A DNA stretch of 64,000 nucleotides from SAR202-VII-2 sp965263165 (GTDB taxonomy: Bacteria > Chloroflexota > Dehalococcoidia > Lucifugimonadales > SAR202-VII-2). A program made the position numbers and the translations under genes. The stretch covers positions 2,480,001-2,544,000 of the forward strand of contig OZ253584.1 in the NCBI GenBank assembly GCA_965263165.1, given 5' to 3'. A model generated the notes under the pieces. It was not told the DNA's origin, searched no databases, and saw only the letters and a program-made list of their open reading frames with translations. How positions within the stretch are numbered: the first letter of the stretch is position 1; every line of letters begins with the position of its first letter. Below, piece after piece: positions 6,867 to 15,431 of this stretch.

Positions 6867-8537
6867 CTACATGTGCTCGGGGGCGGTCATGCCCATGAGG
6901 CCCAGGCTTCGGGCTAGGACGGTCCTGGCCGCTTCTACCAGCTTCAGCCGCGCCTTGCCCAAGGGGAGATCCCCGGGGTCGCTGGAGACGACGCGGCACT
7001 GCTGGTAGAACCAGTGAAAGGCCGTCGCCAGGTCCAGGGAGTAGCGGGCGAGGTGGTGCGGCTCCATGTCCTCGGCCATGCTCTCCACGAGCTCCGGAAG
7101 CTGGACCATCTTGCGAATGAGGGCCAGCTCCGCCGGATCCTTCAATAGCGAAACGTCGCCGTCTGCATAGTCGATGCCCCGTTCCGCCGCCAGGCGGAGG
7201 ATGCTGACGATGCGGGCGTGGCCGTACTGGACGTAGTACACAGGGTTGTTGGCCGACTGCTCCTTGGCGAGGTCGAGATCGAACTCCATCTGGCTCTCGG
7301 CGGAGCGAGACAGGAAGAAGTAGCGGCAGGCGTCCGGGCCCACGTCGTCCACGAGGTCCCGCAGGGTGATCAGATCGCCGGAACGCTTGGAGACCTTGAG
7401 CTGCTCGTCGCCGCGCCTGAGGGTGACCATCTGGGATATCATCACGGAGAGGCGGTTGGGGTCGATGCCGAGCGCCTGGACCACCGCCTTGACGCGGGAT
7501 ACGTGGCCCTGGTGGTCGGCGCCCCAGATATCGATGACGTGGTCGAAGCCGCGGTGGGCGAACTTGTCGAGGTGATAAGCCACGTCCGACGCAAAGTAGG
7601 TAGGTTGGCCGGAGGACCGCACCAGCACGTTGTCCTTGTCCTCGCCGAGGCTTGTGGACGTGAACCAACGGGCGCCCTCCCTGTCCGACACGTAGCCGCT
7701 GCCGGCGATGAGGGCCATCGCCTCGTCGTAGCGGCCGGCGTCGAAGAGGGAGCGTTCCCGGAACCAGATGTCGAAGGCGACCCCCACCTGCTCCAAATCG
7801 TCCTTGATGCTGGCCAGCATCTTCTCCAGGCCAATCTCGCCGATCTCGGCCATGGCTTGCTCTTCCGGCGCGTGGAGAAAGCGGTCGCCGCATTCCTGCT
7901 GAATCTGGCGCGCCAGGTCACTGACGTATTCTCCCCTGTAGCCGTGCTCCGGCAGAACAGCCTCGCGGCCGTGGGCCTGAAGATAGCGGACGTACAGCGA
8001 GCGATAGAATTGCTCCATCTGCGAGCCGTGGTCGTTGACGTAGTACTCGCGGGTTACGTCGTATCCGGCGGCGGTCAGGATACTGGCCAGGGTGCTGCCA
8101 AGGACAGCGCCCCTCGTGTGGCCGACGTGAATGGGGCCGGTGGGGTTAACGGAAACGAACTCAACCTGGACCTTGCGGCCTTGGCCCACGTCGCTGGCGC
8201 CGTAGCTGGTTCCGGCCTGGAGGACCGCCTCCACCTGACTAGTGAGCCACGCGTCGCGCAGGGCGAAGTTGACGAAGCCCGGCTTGGCGGCCCATACGCG
8301 GTCGATGAAGGGGGCGTCGGGGATGTTGTCGGCGACGTGTTGGGCAATGACGAGGGGATCGAGGCTGAAGGCCCGGGCAAGGCGGAGGGGCAGGTTGGTG
8401 GCGAAGTCGCCGTTGTCCTCTCTCTGAGGGCGCTCCACGACAATGGGGGGCAACTCGCCGGCGGGGAGGCTCCCCTTGGCCTGAGCCGATGCTACGCCGG
8501 CGACGATTGCTTCAGCGATGTCTTTTCTGAGGCTCAT
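6867..8537 (-). CDS. argS: Arginine-tRNA ligase
   Basis: 556 residues, full length for class Ia arginyl-tRNA synthetase, which charges tRNA-Arg with arginine in the cytoplasm. The N-terminal additional domain (residues 1-90) ends in DNGDFATNLPLRLAR. The HIGH motif appears as NPTGPIHVGHTRGA. The KMSKS loop is the variant LKVSKRSGDLITL. The C-terminal helical anticodon-binding domain closes with the usual GMTAPEHM. Convergent with the antitoxin gene and divergent from the hydro-lyase-like gene at 8704. A single-gene housekeeping unit. Confidence 0.96.
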   Translation of the reverse strand: MSLRKDIAEAIVAGVASAQAKGSLPAGELPPIVVERPQREDNGDFATNLPLRLARAFSLDPLVIAQHVADNIPDAPFIDRVWAAKPGFVNFALRDAWLTSQVEAVLQAGTSYGASDVGQGRKVQVEFVSVNPTGPIHVGHTRGAVLGSTLASILTAAGYDVTREYYVNDHGSQMEQFYRSLYVRYLQAHGREAVLPEHGYRGEYVSDLARQIQQECGDRFLHAPEEQAMAEIGEIGLEKMLASIKDDLEQVGVAFDIWFRERSLFDAGRYDEAMALIAGSGYVSDREGARWFTSTSLGEDKDNVLVRSSGQPTYFASDVAYHLDKFAHRGFDHVIDIWGADHQGHVSRVKAVVQALGIDPNRLSVMISQMVTLRRGDEQLKVSKRSGDLITLRDLVDDVGPDACRYFFLSRSAESQMEFDLDLAKEQSANNPVYYVQYGHARIVSILRLAAERGIDYADGDVSLLKDPAELALIRKMVQLPELVESMAEDMEPHHLARYSLDLATAFHWFYQQCRVVSSDPGDLPLGKARLKLVEAARTVLARSLGLMGMTAPEHM

Positions 8538-8703
8538 AGCAGACGTAATCTTACACCACTACAAGCTACGGAGACAGCTTTCGACAGGCGGGAGTTGCAT
8601 GGCGCGGGCGGACGCCTTTTCAGCCGCGTTCGCGCTTCAGGAGGGGGCACCGCAGATTGACGCTCCTTTGAGGCCCGTTTAGGATGGCTGGGGGGAAGCA
8701 AGT

Positions 8704-9495
8704 ATGGCAACACAGGCGCTACCGGCAACGCCCCAGGGCCTTCGGATGCTATGCCGCACGGGCGAGTTGGACAGGCCCACATCGGGCATGGCGCCGGGCC
8801 ACGTCCAGGCAAACCTGGTCGTGTTGCCCAGGGACATGGCCTTCGACTTCCTGCTGTTCTGCCAGCGGAACCCCAAGCCCTGTCCGCTGCTGGAGGTTCT
8901 CGAACCGGGGCAGACCGAGCCGTCGCTGGCGCCCGGCGCAGACGTTCGCACTGACCTGCCTTGCTACAGGGTCTACCGCAACGGCGAGATGGCTGAAGAG
9001 CCGACGAGCCTCCATGCCCACTGGCGGGATGATCTCGTGACTTTCCTGTTGGGGTGCAGCTTCACCTTCGAGCGCGCCCTGACCCAAGCGGGGATTGCTC
9101 TCCGGCACATCGAGGAGGGAAAGAACGGTTCGATGTACGTGACGAACATACCCACGGCGCCGGCAGGCGCCTTCTCCGGTCCCATGGTGGTCTCCATGAG
9201 GGCGATTCACCGCTCCCAGGTTGTCAAAGCCGTTCAGACCACGTCCCGCTTTCCTAGAGCGCACGGAGCGCCGGTGCACCTTGGCGACCCCAAGGCCATC
9301 GGCATCGAAGACCTCGACAGGCCGGACTACGGCGACGCAGTCGAGGTGAAATCGGACGAGACGCCCGTCTTCTGGGCGTGCGGCGTCACTCCGCAGGCGG
9401 TGGCCCAAAGCTGCCGGCCGCCACTGATGATTACCCACAGCCCCGGCCACATGTTCATCACGGACGCCAGGGACGAAGACTTGGCCGTTCTGTAG
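8704..9495 (+). CDS. DUF1445/YcsI-family putative hydro-lyase (D-glutamate cyclase N-half)
   Basis: 263 residues of the DUF1445 (UPF0317, YcsI) family. Marks are the family-like N-terminus with GELDRPTSGMAPGHVQANLV, the central LGCSFTFERALTQAGI and the C-terminal MITHSPGHMFITD. In vertebrate D-glutamate cyclase (DGLUCY) this domain is fused N-terminal to a DUF4392 domain, and the next gene here encodes that domain. The pair therefore probably makes or handles 5-oxo-D-proline from D-glutamate. Both genes lie in the same reading frame, separated by two in-frame TAG codons (9493, 9505). Ribosome site GGGGGA precedes the ATG. Confidence 0.8.
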   Translation: MATQALPATPQGLRMLCRTGELDRPTSGMAPGHVQANLVVLPRDMAFDFLLFCQRNPKPCPLLEVLEPGQTEPSLAPGADVRTDLPCYRVYRNGEMAEEPTSLHAHWRDDLVTFLLGCSFTFERALTQAGIALRHIEEGKNGSMYVTNIPTAPAGAFSGPMVVSMRAIHRSQVVKAVQTTSRFPRAHGAPVHLGDPKAIGIEDLDRPDYGDAVEVKSDETPVFWACGVTPQAVAQSCRPPLMITHSPGHMFITDARDEDLAVL

Positions 9496-9642
9496 GGGTG
9501 CCCATAGCCGCGCCGAAAGGGGAGTGAGCCGCTGATCTCCATCGAAGACATCATTCTGGATCATGACCGGCGCGGCATCGCGGCCCTTCGCGGGCGCCTA
9601 TCGCCGGACTTCTGCACGCGGGCTGCTCGATTCGCCCTGGAG

Positions 9643-10371
9643 GTGCCGGGCCCGGTATTCATCCTGACGGGCTGGTACATCCCCGCCCGCCAAGCCGCCG
9701 AGACCGACGGGCTGGCTGGGGCATTGGCGATGGGACGGGCTCTGGACTCGATCGGTTTCACCACCCACTACGTTTCGGACGGGCATGCCGCTACGCTGCT
9801 GCGGCAAATGGCCGGCCCGGAACGGGTGCTGGAGTTCCCCCTGACAGGCTTCGCCGAGAGCGAGACGTTCGCAAGGGACCTGCTGGAACGTTACGCCCCC
9901 TCGCTGGTCGTCTCGATTGAACGCCCCGGCTTCACCGCGGACGGCTCGTACCGGAACATGCGGGGCGAGGACGTTTCGCCTTATTCGGCCAAGCTGGACT
10001 ACCTGGTCATGCACCATCCCCGCACCATCGGCATCGGCGACGGCGGGAATGAGATCGGCATGGGCAACCTGGCGGAGCACATTCCGGCGGTGGGAACGCT
10101 GCTGGACGCGCCCTGCACCACGACCGTGGACCATTTGATCATCGCCAGCGTGTCCAACTGGGGCGCCTATGGGCTGGTTACGGCGCTGTCTCTGGAGACA
10201 GGAAGGGAGTTGTTGCCGTCGGTGGAGGACGAGACGCGCCTGATCGAGCGCCTAGTGGAGTTGGGCGCCGTGGATGGGGTCGTGGGGCAGCGGCAGCCAA
10301 CGGTGGATACGTTCACGTTGGAGGAGAACGGGGCCATCCTGGGGCGATTGTGGGCGCTGATGGAAGGGTAG
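9643..10371 (+). CDS. DUF4392 glutamate-cyclase domain protein
   Basis: 242 residues from the first canonical start (GTG). It matches the DUF4392 domain that forms the C-terminal half of D-glutamate cyclase: FILTGWYIPAR near the start, then SIERPGF, the conserved IGIGDGGNEIGMGNL and DHLIIASVSNWGAYGL. The frame stays open upstream to 9508. The conserved-looking segment from 9532 (ISIEDIILDHDRRGIAAL) suggests the true start is a CTG at 9532, which has AGGGGAG seven bases before it. If so, the protein is about 279 residues. A strong hairpin terminator follows at 10400. It likely works with the preceding DUF1445 gene. Confidence 0.78.
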   Translation: MPGPVFILTGWYIPARQAAETDGLAGALAMGRALDSIGFTTHYVSDGHAATLLRQMAGPERVLEFPLTGFAESETFARDLLERYAPSLVVSIERPGFTADGSYRNMRGEDVSPYSAKLDYLVMHHPRTIGIGDGGNEIGMGNLAEHIPAVGTLLDAPCTTTVDHLIIASVSNWGAYGLVTALSLETGRELLPSVEDETRLIERLVELGAVDGVVGQRQPTVDTFTLEENGAILGRLWALMEG

Positions 10372-10399
10372 GGGGCGGGAGGCGCTGACCGCTAGGTTA

Positions 10400-10440
10400 G
10401 GGGGAGGCCATCGCTATACCTGCGATGGCCTCCCCCTGTT
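10400..10440 (+). terminator. Hairpin terminator after the glutamate-cyclase pair
   Basis: A perfect 15-bp stem (10400-10414 with 10422-10436, arms GGGGGAGGCCATCGC) with a seven-base loop, followed by TGTTCGTT. It separates the cyclase genes from the damage-inducible unit. Confidence 0.7.
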
Positions 10441-10513
10441 CGTTCCATATATGCGGGGCTTCTTTGTCGCCCGGAATCACTGCCGCCGTTCCCTGGTTGT
10501 TGCCATGAGGCCG

Positions 10514-10546
10514 TTGACAAAAGAACATACGTTCTCCATCATGCCT
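10514..10546 (+). promoter_or_regulatory. Promoter with LexA (SOS) box before imuB-dnaE2
   Basis: A consensus -35 TTGACA (10514-10519), a 17-base spacer and a -10-like CATCAT. Within the spacer is the palindrome AGAACATACGTTCT (10522-10535), which fits the GAAC-N4-GTTC core of the Gram-positive-type LexA operator. LexA binding there would block RNA polymerase, so the two genes that follow should be induced by DNA damage. Confidence 0.8.
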
Positions 10547-10586
10547 TACTGCCGGTCTCACCGGACTTCCCCATCCAGGAGGCGCT

Positions 10587-12035
10587 TTGAGGGTCGCCTG
10601 TGTGCTCATCACCCACCTGCGGGCCAAGGTCGAGCTGAGAAGGCAGCCGCGCCTGAGGGACAGCCCCGCCGTCATCGTCGATCGCTCTAAGGGGAGCGCC
10701 TTGGTCGTCGACGCCCTACCCACGGCCGCGGGGGTGACCGCGGGCATGACCCTGGAGCAAGCCTTTTCCCAGTATGCCGACGCCGTCGTTCTGGAAGCGG
10801 ACGAACCCTCCTACCGGAGGGTGTTCGGCCAGGCGCTCACCTCTCTGCAGGGGATCAGCGACCGCGTGGAGGGGTCGGAACTGGGCACAGCCTACGTGCG
10901 CCTGGACGGCCTGGAAGATCTGTACGGTGGCGAGGCCCGGCTGGTCAACGCCCTGCTGAACTCCGTCCCCCAGGACCTGCACCCGCGAGTTGGCGTAGCC
11001 GACACCAAGTTCCCCGCATTTGTCGCAGCCCGAACGAGCAGGTCCCCGGGTGCCGCCAAGGTTTCCCCCGACGCAGCCGCTTTCCTTGCGCCCCACCCCG
11101 TTGACCTCCTTCCCGTCTCCTCCGAGGTCAGGGCGGCTCTGCGCCGCTGCGGCCTCCACGCGATGGGTGACGTCGCCTCTATGAAGGAGGAGACCCTCAT
11201 CGACCGGTTCGGGCTTGCGGGGAAGCAGGCCTGGCGCCTCTCCCGCGGCATCGACGACAGGCCCCTGGTCCCTCTGCAGCAGGAGGAATGCATCGTGGAG
11301 CACACCGCGCTTCCCTTCTCCTCCTCCTCCATGGAGCTCCTTCTGGCGGCGGTGGACACTCTCCTCAAGCGGGCCTACTCCCGGCCCAGGATGCGGGGTA
11401 GCTATGCGGGGAGGGCCACGCTCTCCTGCACCCTCTTGGACGCGCCCCCATGGGAGAAGGCATTCCACTTCAAGCAGGACGCGGGGGACTGGGAGCGGGC
11501 TTCCTTCATCATCAGGGGACGGCTGGAGGCGGACCATCCCCCGGCCCCCGTGGAGGAGGCGACCCTGACCCTTGCCAACCTCGCGGGAGAATCGGGGGTG
11601 CAGATGGGGCTGCTCGACGATGCGCGGAAAGACCGGCAGCGCCGGTTGGCGGAAGCGGAGCGGCGGCTGCAAGCCCGGATGCAAGGCCGCCATGTCCTCC
11701 ACCGGGTGGTCGCGGTTGCCCCCTGGCATCCGGCGCCGGAGAGGCGCTCTGTGCAGATACCGATCGACCCTTCGGGAAGCGGCGCCATCAAACCGCTCTC
11801 GACACCCGCGCCGGTGACGGTTCGGGAGGGGTTGGACCATCAGCCAGTGGCGGTGCGCCTAGAGGGGAAGGAATGGCGCCGGGTGGCCCGCATCGAAGAC
11901 CGCTGGTGCTTCGACCTCTGGTGGACGCCGGAGCCCCTGACCCGCGCCTACTATCGGGTCAGCTGGGAGGATGGGCGCCAGGTCACCCTGTTTCGAGACC
12001 ATTGGGGGGGCTGCTGGTATCAGCAGCCCCCCTAG
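10587..12035 (+). CDS. imuB: ImuB-like Y-family polymerase homologue, catalytically degenerate
   Basis: 482 residues. The N-terminal 350 residues align with the Y-family polymerase fold, but the acidic triad is lost. The first Asp position (residue 7, in VACVLITHL) is Leu. The SxDE-type motif reads RLDGLEDLYGG, keeping Asp107 but with Gly in place of Glu. This is typical of ImuB, which acts as a beta-clamp-binding scaffold for DnaE2 rather than as a polymerase. The last 60 residues (RVARIEDRWCFDLWW, then YYRVSWEDG) form the extra C-terminal domain of mycobacterial-type ImuB. The start is TTG with AGGAGG four bases upstream. It lies under a LexA box and 15 bases before dnaE2; no imuA is present. 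Confidence 0.85.
   Translation: MRVACVLITHLRAKVELRRQPRLRDSPAVIVDRSKGSALVVDALPTAAGVTAGMTLEQAFSQYADAVVLEADEPSYRRVFGQALTSLQGISDRVEGSELGTAYVRLDGLEDLYGGEARLVNALLNSVPQDLHPRVGVADTKFPAFVAARTSRSPGAAKVSPDAAAFLAPHPVDLLPVSSEVRAALRRCGLHAMGDVASMKEETLIDRFGLAGKQAWRLSRGIDDRPLVPLQQEECIVEHTALPFSSSSMELLLAAVDTLLKRAYSRPRMRGSYAGRATLSCTLLDAPPWEKAFHFKQDAGDWERASFIIRGRLEADHPPAPVEEATLTLANLAGESGVQMGLLDDARKDRQRRLAEAERRLQARMQGRHVLHRVVAVAPWHPAPERRSVQIPIDPSGSGAIKPLSTPAPVTVREGLDHQPVAVRLEGKEWRRVARIEDRWCFDLWWTPEPLTRAYYRVSWEDGRQVTLFRDHWGGCWYQQPP
12005..12032 (+). promoter_or_regulatory. Hairpin overlapping the imuB stop
   Basis: A perfect 12-bp stem (GGGGGGCTGCTG with its complement, four-base loop) ends one base before the imuB TAG and 18 bases before the dnaE2 GTG. 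It has no T-run. It may slow ribosomes or tune dnaE2 expression. Confidence 0.4.
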
Positions 12036-12050
12036 AGCCGGAGTCCTCCC

Positions 12051-15000
12051 GTGGTTGCAGGCTACGTCGAGCTGCACGCCATGAGCTTCTACTCCTTTGG
12101 GGTAGGGGCGTCCCACGCCCATGAGCTGCTGGCCCAAGCCGGGGAGTACGGCTATACCGCCTTGGCCCTGACGGACGCCAACCTGTGCGGCGCCCTGGAG
12201 TTCGCCCGGTTGGCCGACAGCCTCGGCATCCAGCCCATCACCGGGGGCGAGCTAACGCTCCTGGACGGCGCCCGCCTGGTCCTGCTGGCTGGGACGCGGC
12301 AGGGGTACGCCAATCTCTCCCGGCTCTTCACCCTGGCCAACGCCGTGGACCGGAGGGCCCCTAGACTCGATCCGGCGCATCTGCCGGATCATGCCGAGGG
12401 GGTGGTCCTCCTCACGGGAGGCCGCGACGGCCCCCTCTCGAAGCTCCTCCTGGTCAGCCGCCGTCAGGAGGCCATGGCGCTGCTCAAGGACTACCGGGAG
12501 TGGTTCGGCCCCGACTCGGTGTACGTGGAGCTCCAGCGGAACTTCCTGCTAGGGGACACCGAGCGGAACAGGGAACTGATGGTACTGGCCCGCGACGCGG
12601 GCGCGCCGGTCGTGGCCACCAACGACGTCCACTATCACGCCCCGGAGCGCTACCGCCTCCAGCACGCGCTGGCGGCCGCCAAGCGCAACACCACCATCGA
12701 CCAGGCCCTTCCCTTCATCAGGCCCAACCATCACCTCTCCCTGAAGTCCCCCGCCCGGATGGCGCGGCTCTTCGCGGACTGTCCGGAGGCCGTCGTCAAC
12801 ACCCTCCGCATCGCCGAGCAGTGCGCCTTCAACCTCGGCGCAGACCTGGGCTACACCCTCCCGGTGCCTGCCGCGCCGGAGGGCTACACCGCCGAGAGCT
12901 ATCTGAGACGGCTCTGCTCCGAGGCCGCCCTGCGGCGCTACGGGTCTGTGCCGCCGGCGGTCCAAGAGCGCCTGGAGGAGGAGTTCCGGCTGATAAGCAG
13001 GCATCGCCTGGCCGGCTTCCTCCTCCTCTACCGAGAGATCGTCCTCATCGCCCAGAAGATCATGGAGGAGCAGGGCATGGCGCACCCGGAGACGCCCTTG
13101 GAGGAGCGGCCGCCGGGCCGGGGCCGGGGCTCCTCGGTGGCCCTGCTCACCGGCTATCTCATCGGCATCAGCCACGTCGATCCCCTGCGGTGGGACCTGA
13201 CCCTGGAGCGGTTCATCCCCGAGGACATGTCGATGCTCCCCGACATCGACCTGGACTTTCCCCGCGCCCTCCGGGACGAGCTCATCCGGCGGGTGCACCA
13301 GCACTTCGGACCCGATGTTGCCGTCCTGGCCGGGGCCGTCGCCACCTATTCGGTGAAGGGGGTCATCCAGGACCTGGGCAAGGCCCTGGGGCTGCCGAAG
13401 GAGGACCTGAAGCTTCTTTCAAAGCAGCTCCACTCCCGCGAGGGGGCCAGACTCCGGGAGGAGATGCTGGAGCTGCCCGCCTTTAGGGACCGGGTGGAGG
13501 CGCCGGGCTGGCGAGACCTCATTGCGCTGGCCCCCCAGCTGATGGATGCGCCCAAGAGCCTGGGCCAGCACGTCGGGGGCATGGTCCTCAGCGACTCCCC
13601 TATCTCCGGGATGGTTCCCGTCCGGGCCGGGGCCATCGATGGGCGGTTCATTATGGACTGGGACAAGGACAGCGTGGCCGACGCCAACTTCGCCAAGATC
13701 GACCTCCTCTCCCTGCCTGTGTTGGACCAGATCGAGGAAGCCCTGGATCTCATCGATCAGCGCGAGGGACGGCGGCCGGACCTGAGCAGGATCGACCCCG
13801 AGGACCCCGCAGTGTACGACATGATCAACGCGGGCAGATCGAAGGGCGTGTTCCTGCTCCAGTCCCCCGCCCAGCTCAAGATGGGGCAGCGCCTGAAGTC
13901 CCGCACCCTTCTGGACCTGGCCTACCAGGTCGCCCTCATTCGCCCTGGCGTCGGTGTCCAAGGCAGCGCCGTATCCCAGTTCGTGGAGCGGTATAGGCGT
14001 GGGGACTCCTGGGAGTACGACCACCCCCTGGAGCAGCGGGCTCTGGAGCGGGGCTACGGCATCATCGTGTGGCAGGAGCAGGTGGTCCAGCTCGTCATGG
14101 ACGTGGCGGGGATGGCCGCCGCCCAGGCCGACGAGGTTAGGCGGGCCTTCGCCAAGCCTAACAACGACCATCTCATTGCCATGCATTGGCGGCGGTTCCT
14201 AGAGGGGGCGCAGGGAAACGGAGTGTCCGAAGAAGTGGCCGGGAAGATCTTCGCCAAGATCAACGGCCACTACATGTTCCCCGAGTCCCACTCCCACGCC
14301 TTTGCCGTCACCGCCTATCAGGCCGCCTGGCTGAAGCGCTATTACCCGCTGGAGTTTTTCGTTGCGCTGGTGAACAACCAGCCGATGGGCTTCTACCCCC
14401 TGGAGACCCTCAAGGAGGATGCCCGGCGCTTCGGTGCGCCCTTCCTGAATCCCTGCGTGAACCGCAGCCGGGCGCAGTGCATTCCCGAGCAGGGCTCGGT
14501 GCTGCTGGGGCTCCAGCTGATCAAGGACGTGGGGGCTGCGGCAGCCGAGCTCATCGTAGAAGAAAGGAGCAGGCGCGGCCCCTACGCCGGGGCCGGAGAC
14601 CTGGTGCGGCGCACGGGCCTGAAGCCCCGTACCGTGGAGTCGCTGGTGATGGCCGGGGCCTTCGATGCCGTCGCCGCCAATCGCAGGGAAGCCCTGTGGG
14701 ATGCCGGCCTCTCCACCCGTCCTTCCAGAAACGGACAGAGGGCTTTCCCCGTCTTGATGGAAAACGGCGCGCCCGAGCTTGCCGACTTCACCGAGTACGA
14801 GAAGATGGTGGGCGAATACGGGGTCATGGGCATCTACCCCAGAGGCCACCTGATGGAGTTCGTGCGGCCCGTGCTGAGTCCCCGCGTGCTTCCCGCCGCT
14901 GCTGTGGAAGACGTCCACGAAGGAGAGGAGGTCCTGGTGGCGGGATGGCCCGTGGCCCGGCAGCATCCCAGGGGGCAGGACGGGACGGTGTTCGTGACTA

Positions 15001-15197
15001 TCGAGGACGAGACGGGGGACGTGCAGGTCATCCTGTGGCCTCGGGTCTTCGCCCGATGTCGCAGGGAGCTGGGGAGCCAGGTGCTCTTGGTCCGCGGCGT
15101 CGTCTCTCGGTGGGATGGGACGACGAACATCATCGTCTCCGACGTGGAGCGTATTGACACACGGATCCCCATGCCCACCGCCCACGATTGGCATTGA
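12051..15197 (+). CDS. dnaE2: Error-prone DNA polymerase III alpha subunit DnaE2
   Basis: 1048 residues, usual length for DnaE2, the damage-inducible C-family translesion polymerase. The N-terminal PHP domain starts YVELHAMSFYSFGVGAS. The palm holds the catalytic PDIDLDFP (Asp398, Asp400, Asp402) and the later Asp551 in NFAKIDLLSL. The helix-hairpin-helix region (residues 840-870) and a C-terminal OB fold (about 960-1040, with GTVFVTIEDETGDVQVILWP) follow. Start GTG with GGAG seven bases before it. It directly follows imuB in one LexA-controlled transcript, so it should act in error-prone lesion bypass with ImuB. Confidence 0.95.
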   Translation: MVAGYVELHAMSFYSFGVGASHAHELLAQAGEYGYTALALTDANLCGALEFARLADSLGIQPITGGELTLLDGARLVLLAGTRQGYANLSRLFTLANAVDRRAPRLDPAHLPDHAEGVVLLTGGRDGPLSKLLLVSRRQEAMALLKDYREWFGPDSVYVELQRNFLLGDTERNRELMVLARDAGAPVVATNDVHYHAPERYRLQHALAAAKRNTTIDQALPFIRPNHHLSLKSPARMARLFADCPEAVVNTLRIAEQCAFNLGADLGYTLPVPAAPEGYTAESYLRRLCSEAALRRYGSVPPAVQERLEEEFRLISRHRLAGFLLLYREIVLIAQKIMEEQGMAHPETPLEERPPGRGRGSSVALLTGYLIGISHVDPLRWDLTLERFIPEDMSMLPDIDLDFPRALRDELIRRVHQHFGPDVAVLAGAVATYSVKGVIQDLGKALGLPKEDLKLLSKQLHSREGARLREEMLELPAFRDRVEAPGWRDLIALAPQLMDAPKSLGQHVGGMVLSDSPISGMVPVRAGAIDGRFIMDWDKDSVADANFAKIDLLSLPVLDQIEEALDLIDQREGRRPDLSRIDPEDPAVYDMINAGRSKGVFLLQSPAQLKMGQRLKSRTLLDLAYQVALIRPGVGVQGSAVSQFVERYRRGDSWEYDHPLEQRALERGYGIIVWQEQVVQLVMDVAGMAAAQADEVRRAFAKPNNDHLIAMHWRRFLEGAQGNGVSEEVAGKIFAKINGHYMFPESHSHAFAVTAYQAAWLKRYYPLEFFVALVNNQPMGFYPLETLKEDARRFGAPFLNPCVNRSRAQCIPEQGSVLLGLQLIKDVGAAAAELIVEERSRRGPYAGAGDLVRRTGLKPRTVESLVMAGAFDAVAANRREALWDAGLSTRPSRNGQRAFPVLMENGAPELADFTEYEKMVGEYGVMGIYPRGHLMEFVRPVLSPRVLPAAAVEDVHEGEEVLVAGWPVARQHPRGQDGTVFVTIEDETGDVQVILWPRVFARCRRELGSQVLLVRGVVSRWDGTTNIIVSDVERIDTRIPMPTAHDWH

Positions 15198-15431
15198 GCG
15201 GCGGCACGACACAGGAAGGCTCTAACTGACGCGCTAGCTCCGCTTTGGACACAACCTCGCAGGACTACAGGCGCTGCCGCCAATTCCGCGCCAGAGCTAC
15301 TGGATTCCGGCGCCGCTGAATGGTTGACTCGGAAGGAGCAGGCTTCAATGCGAGTCGCGGAAACTTGAACTAAGCCCAGACGAATGTACTAAGTGTCGGG
15401 AAGGCGTTGGATACCCAAGCCGTCCTCTGAC

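Noticed and set aside
9493..9507. In-frame TAG codons between the cyclase genes considered as pyrrolysine read-through
   Set aside because: Two TAG codons lie 12 bases apart, a ribosome site sits between the genes, and bacteria usually encode these domains separately.
10587..12035. ImuB considered as active Pol IV (DinB)
   Set aside because: The first catalytic Asp and the Glu of the DE pair are missing, and the gene is joined to dnaE2 with an ImuB-type C-terminal domain.
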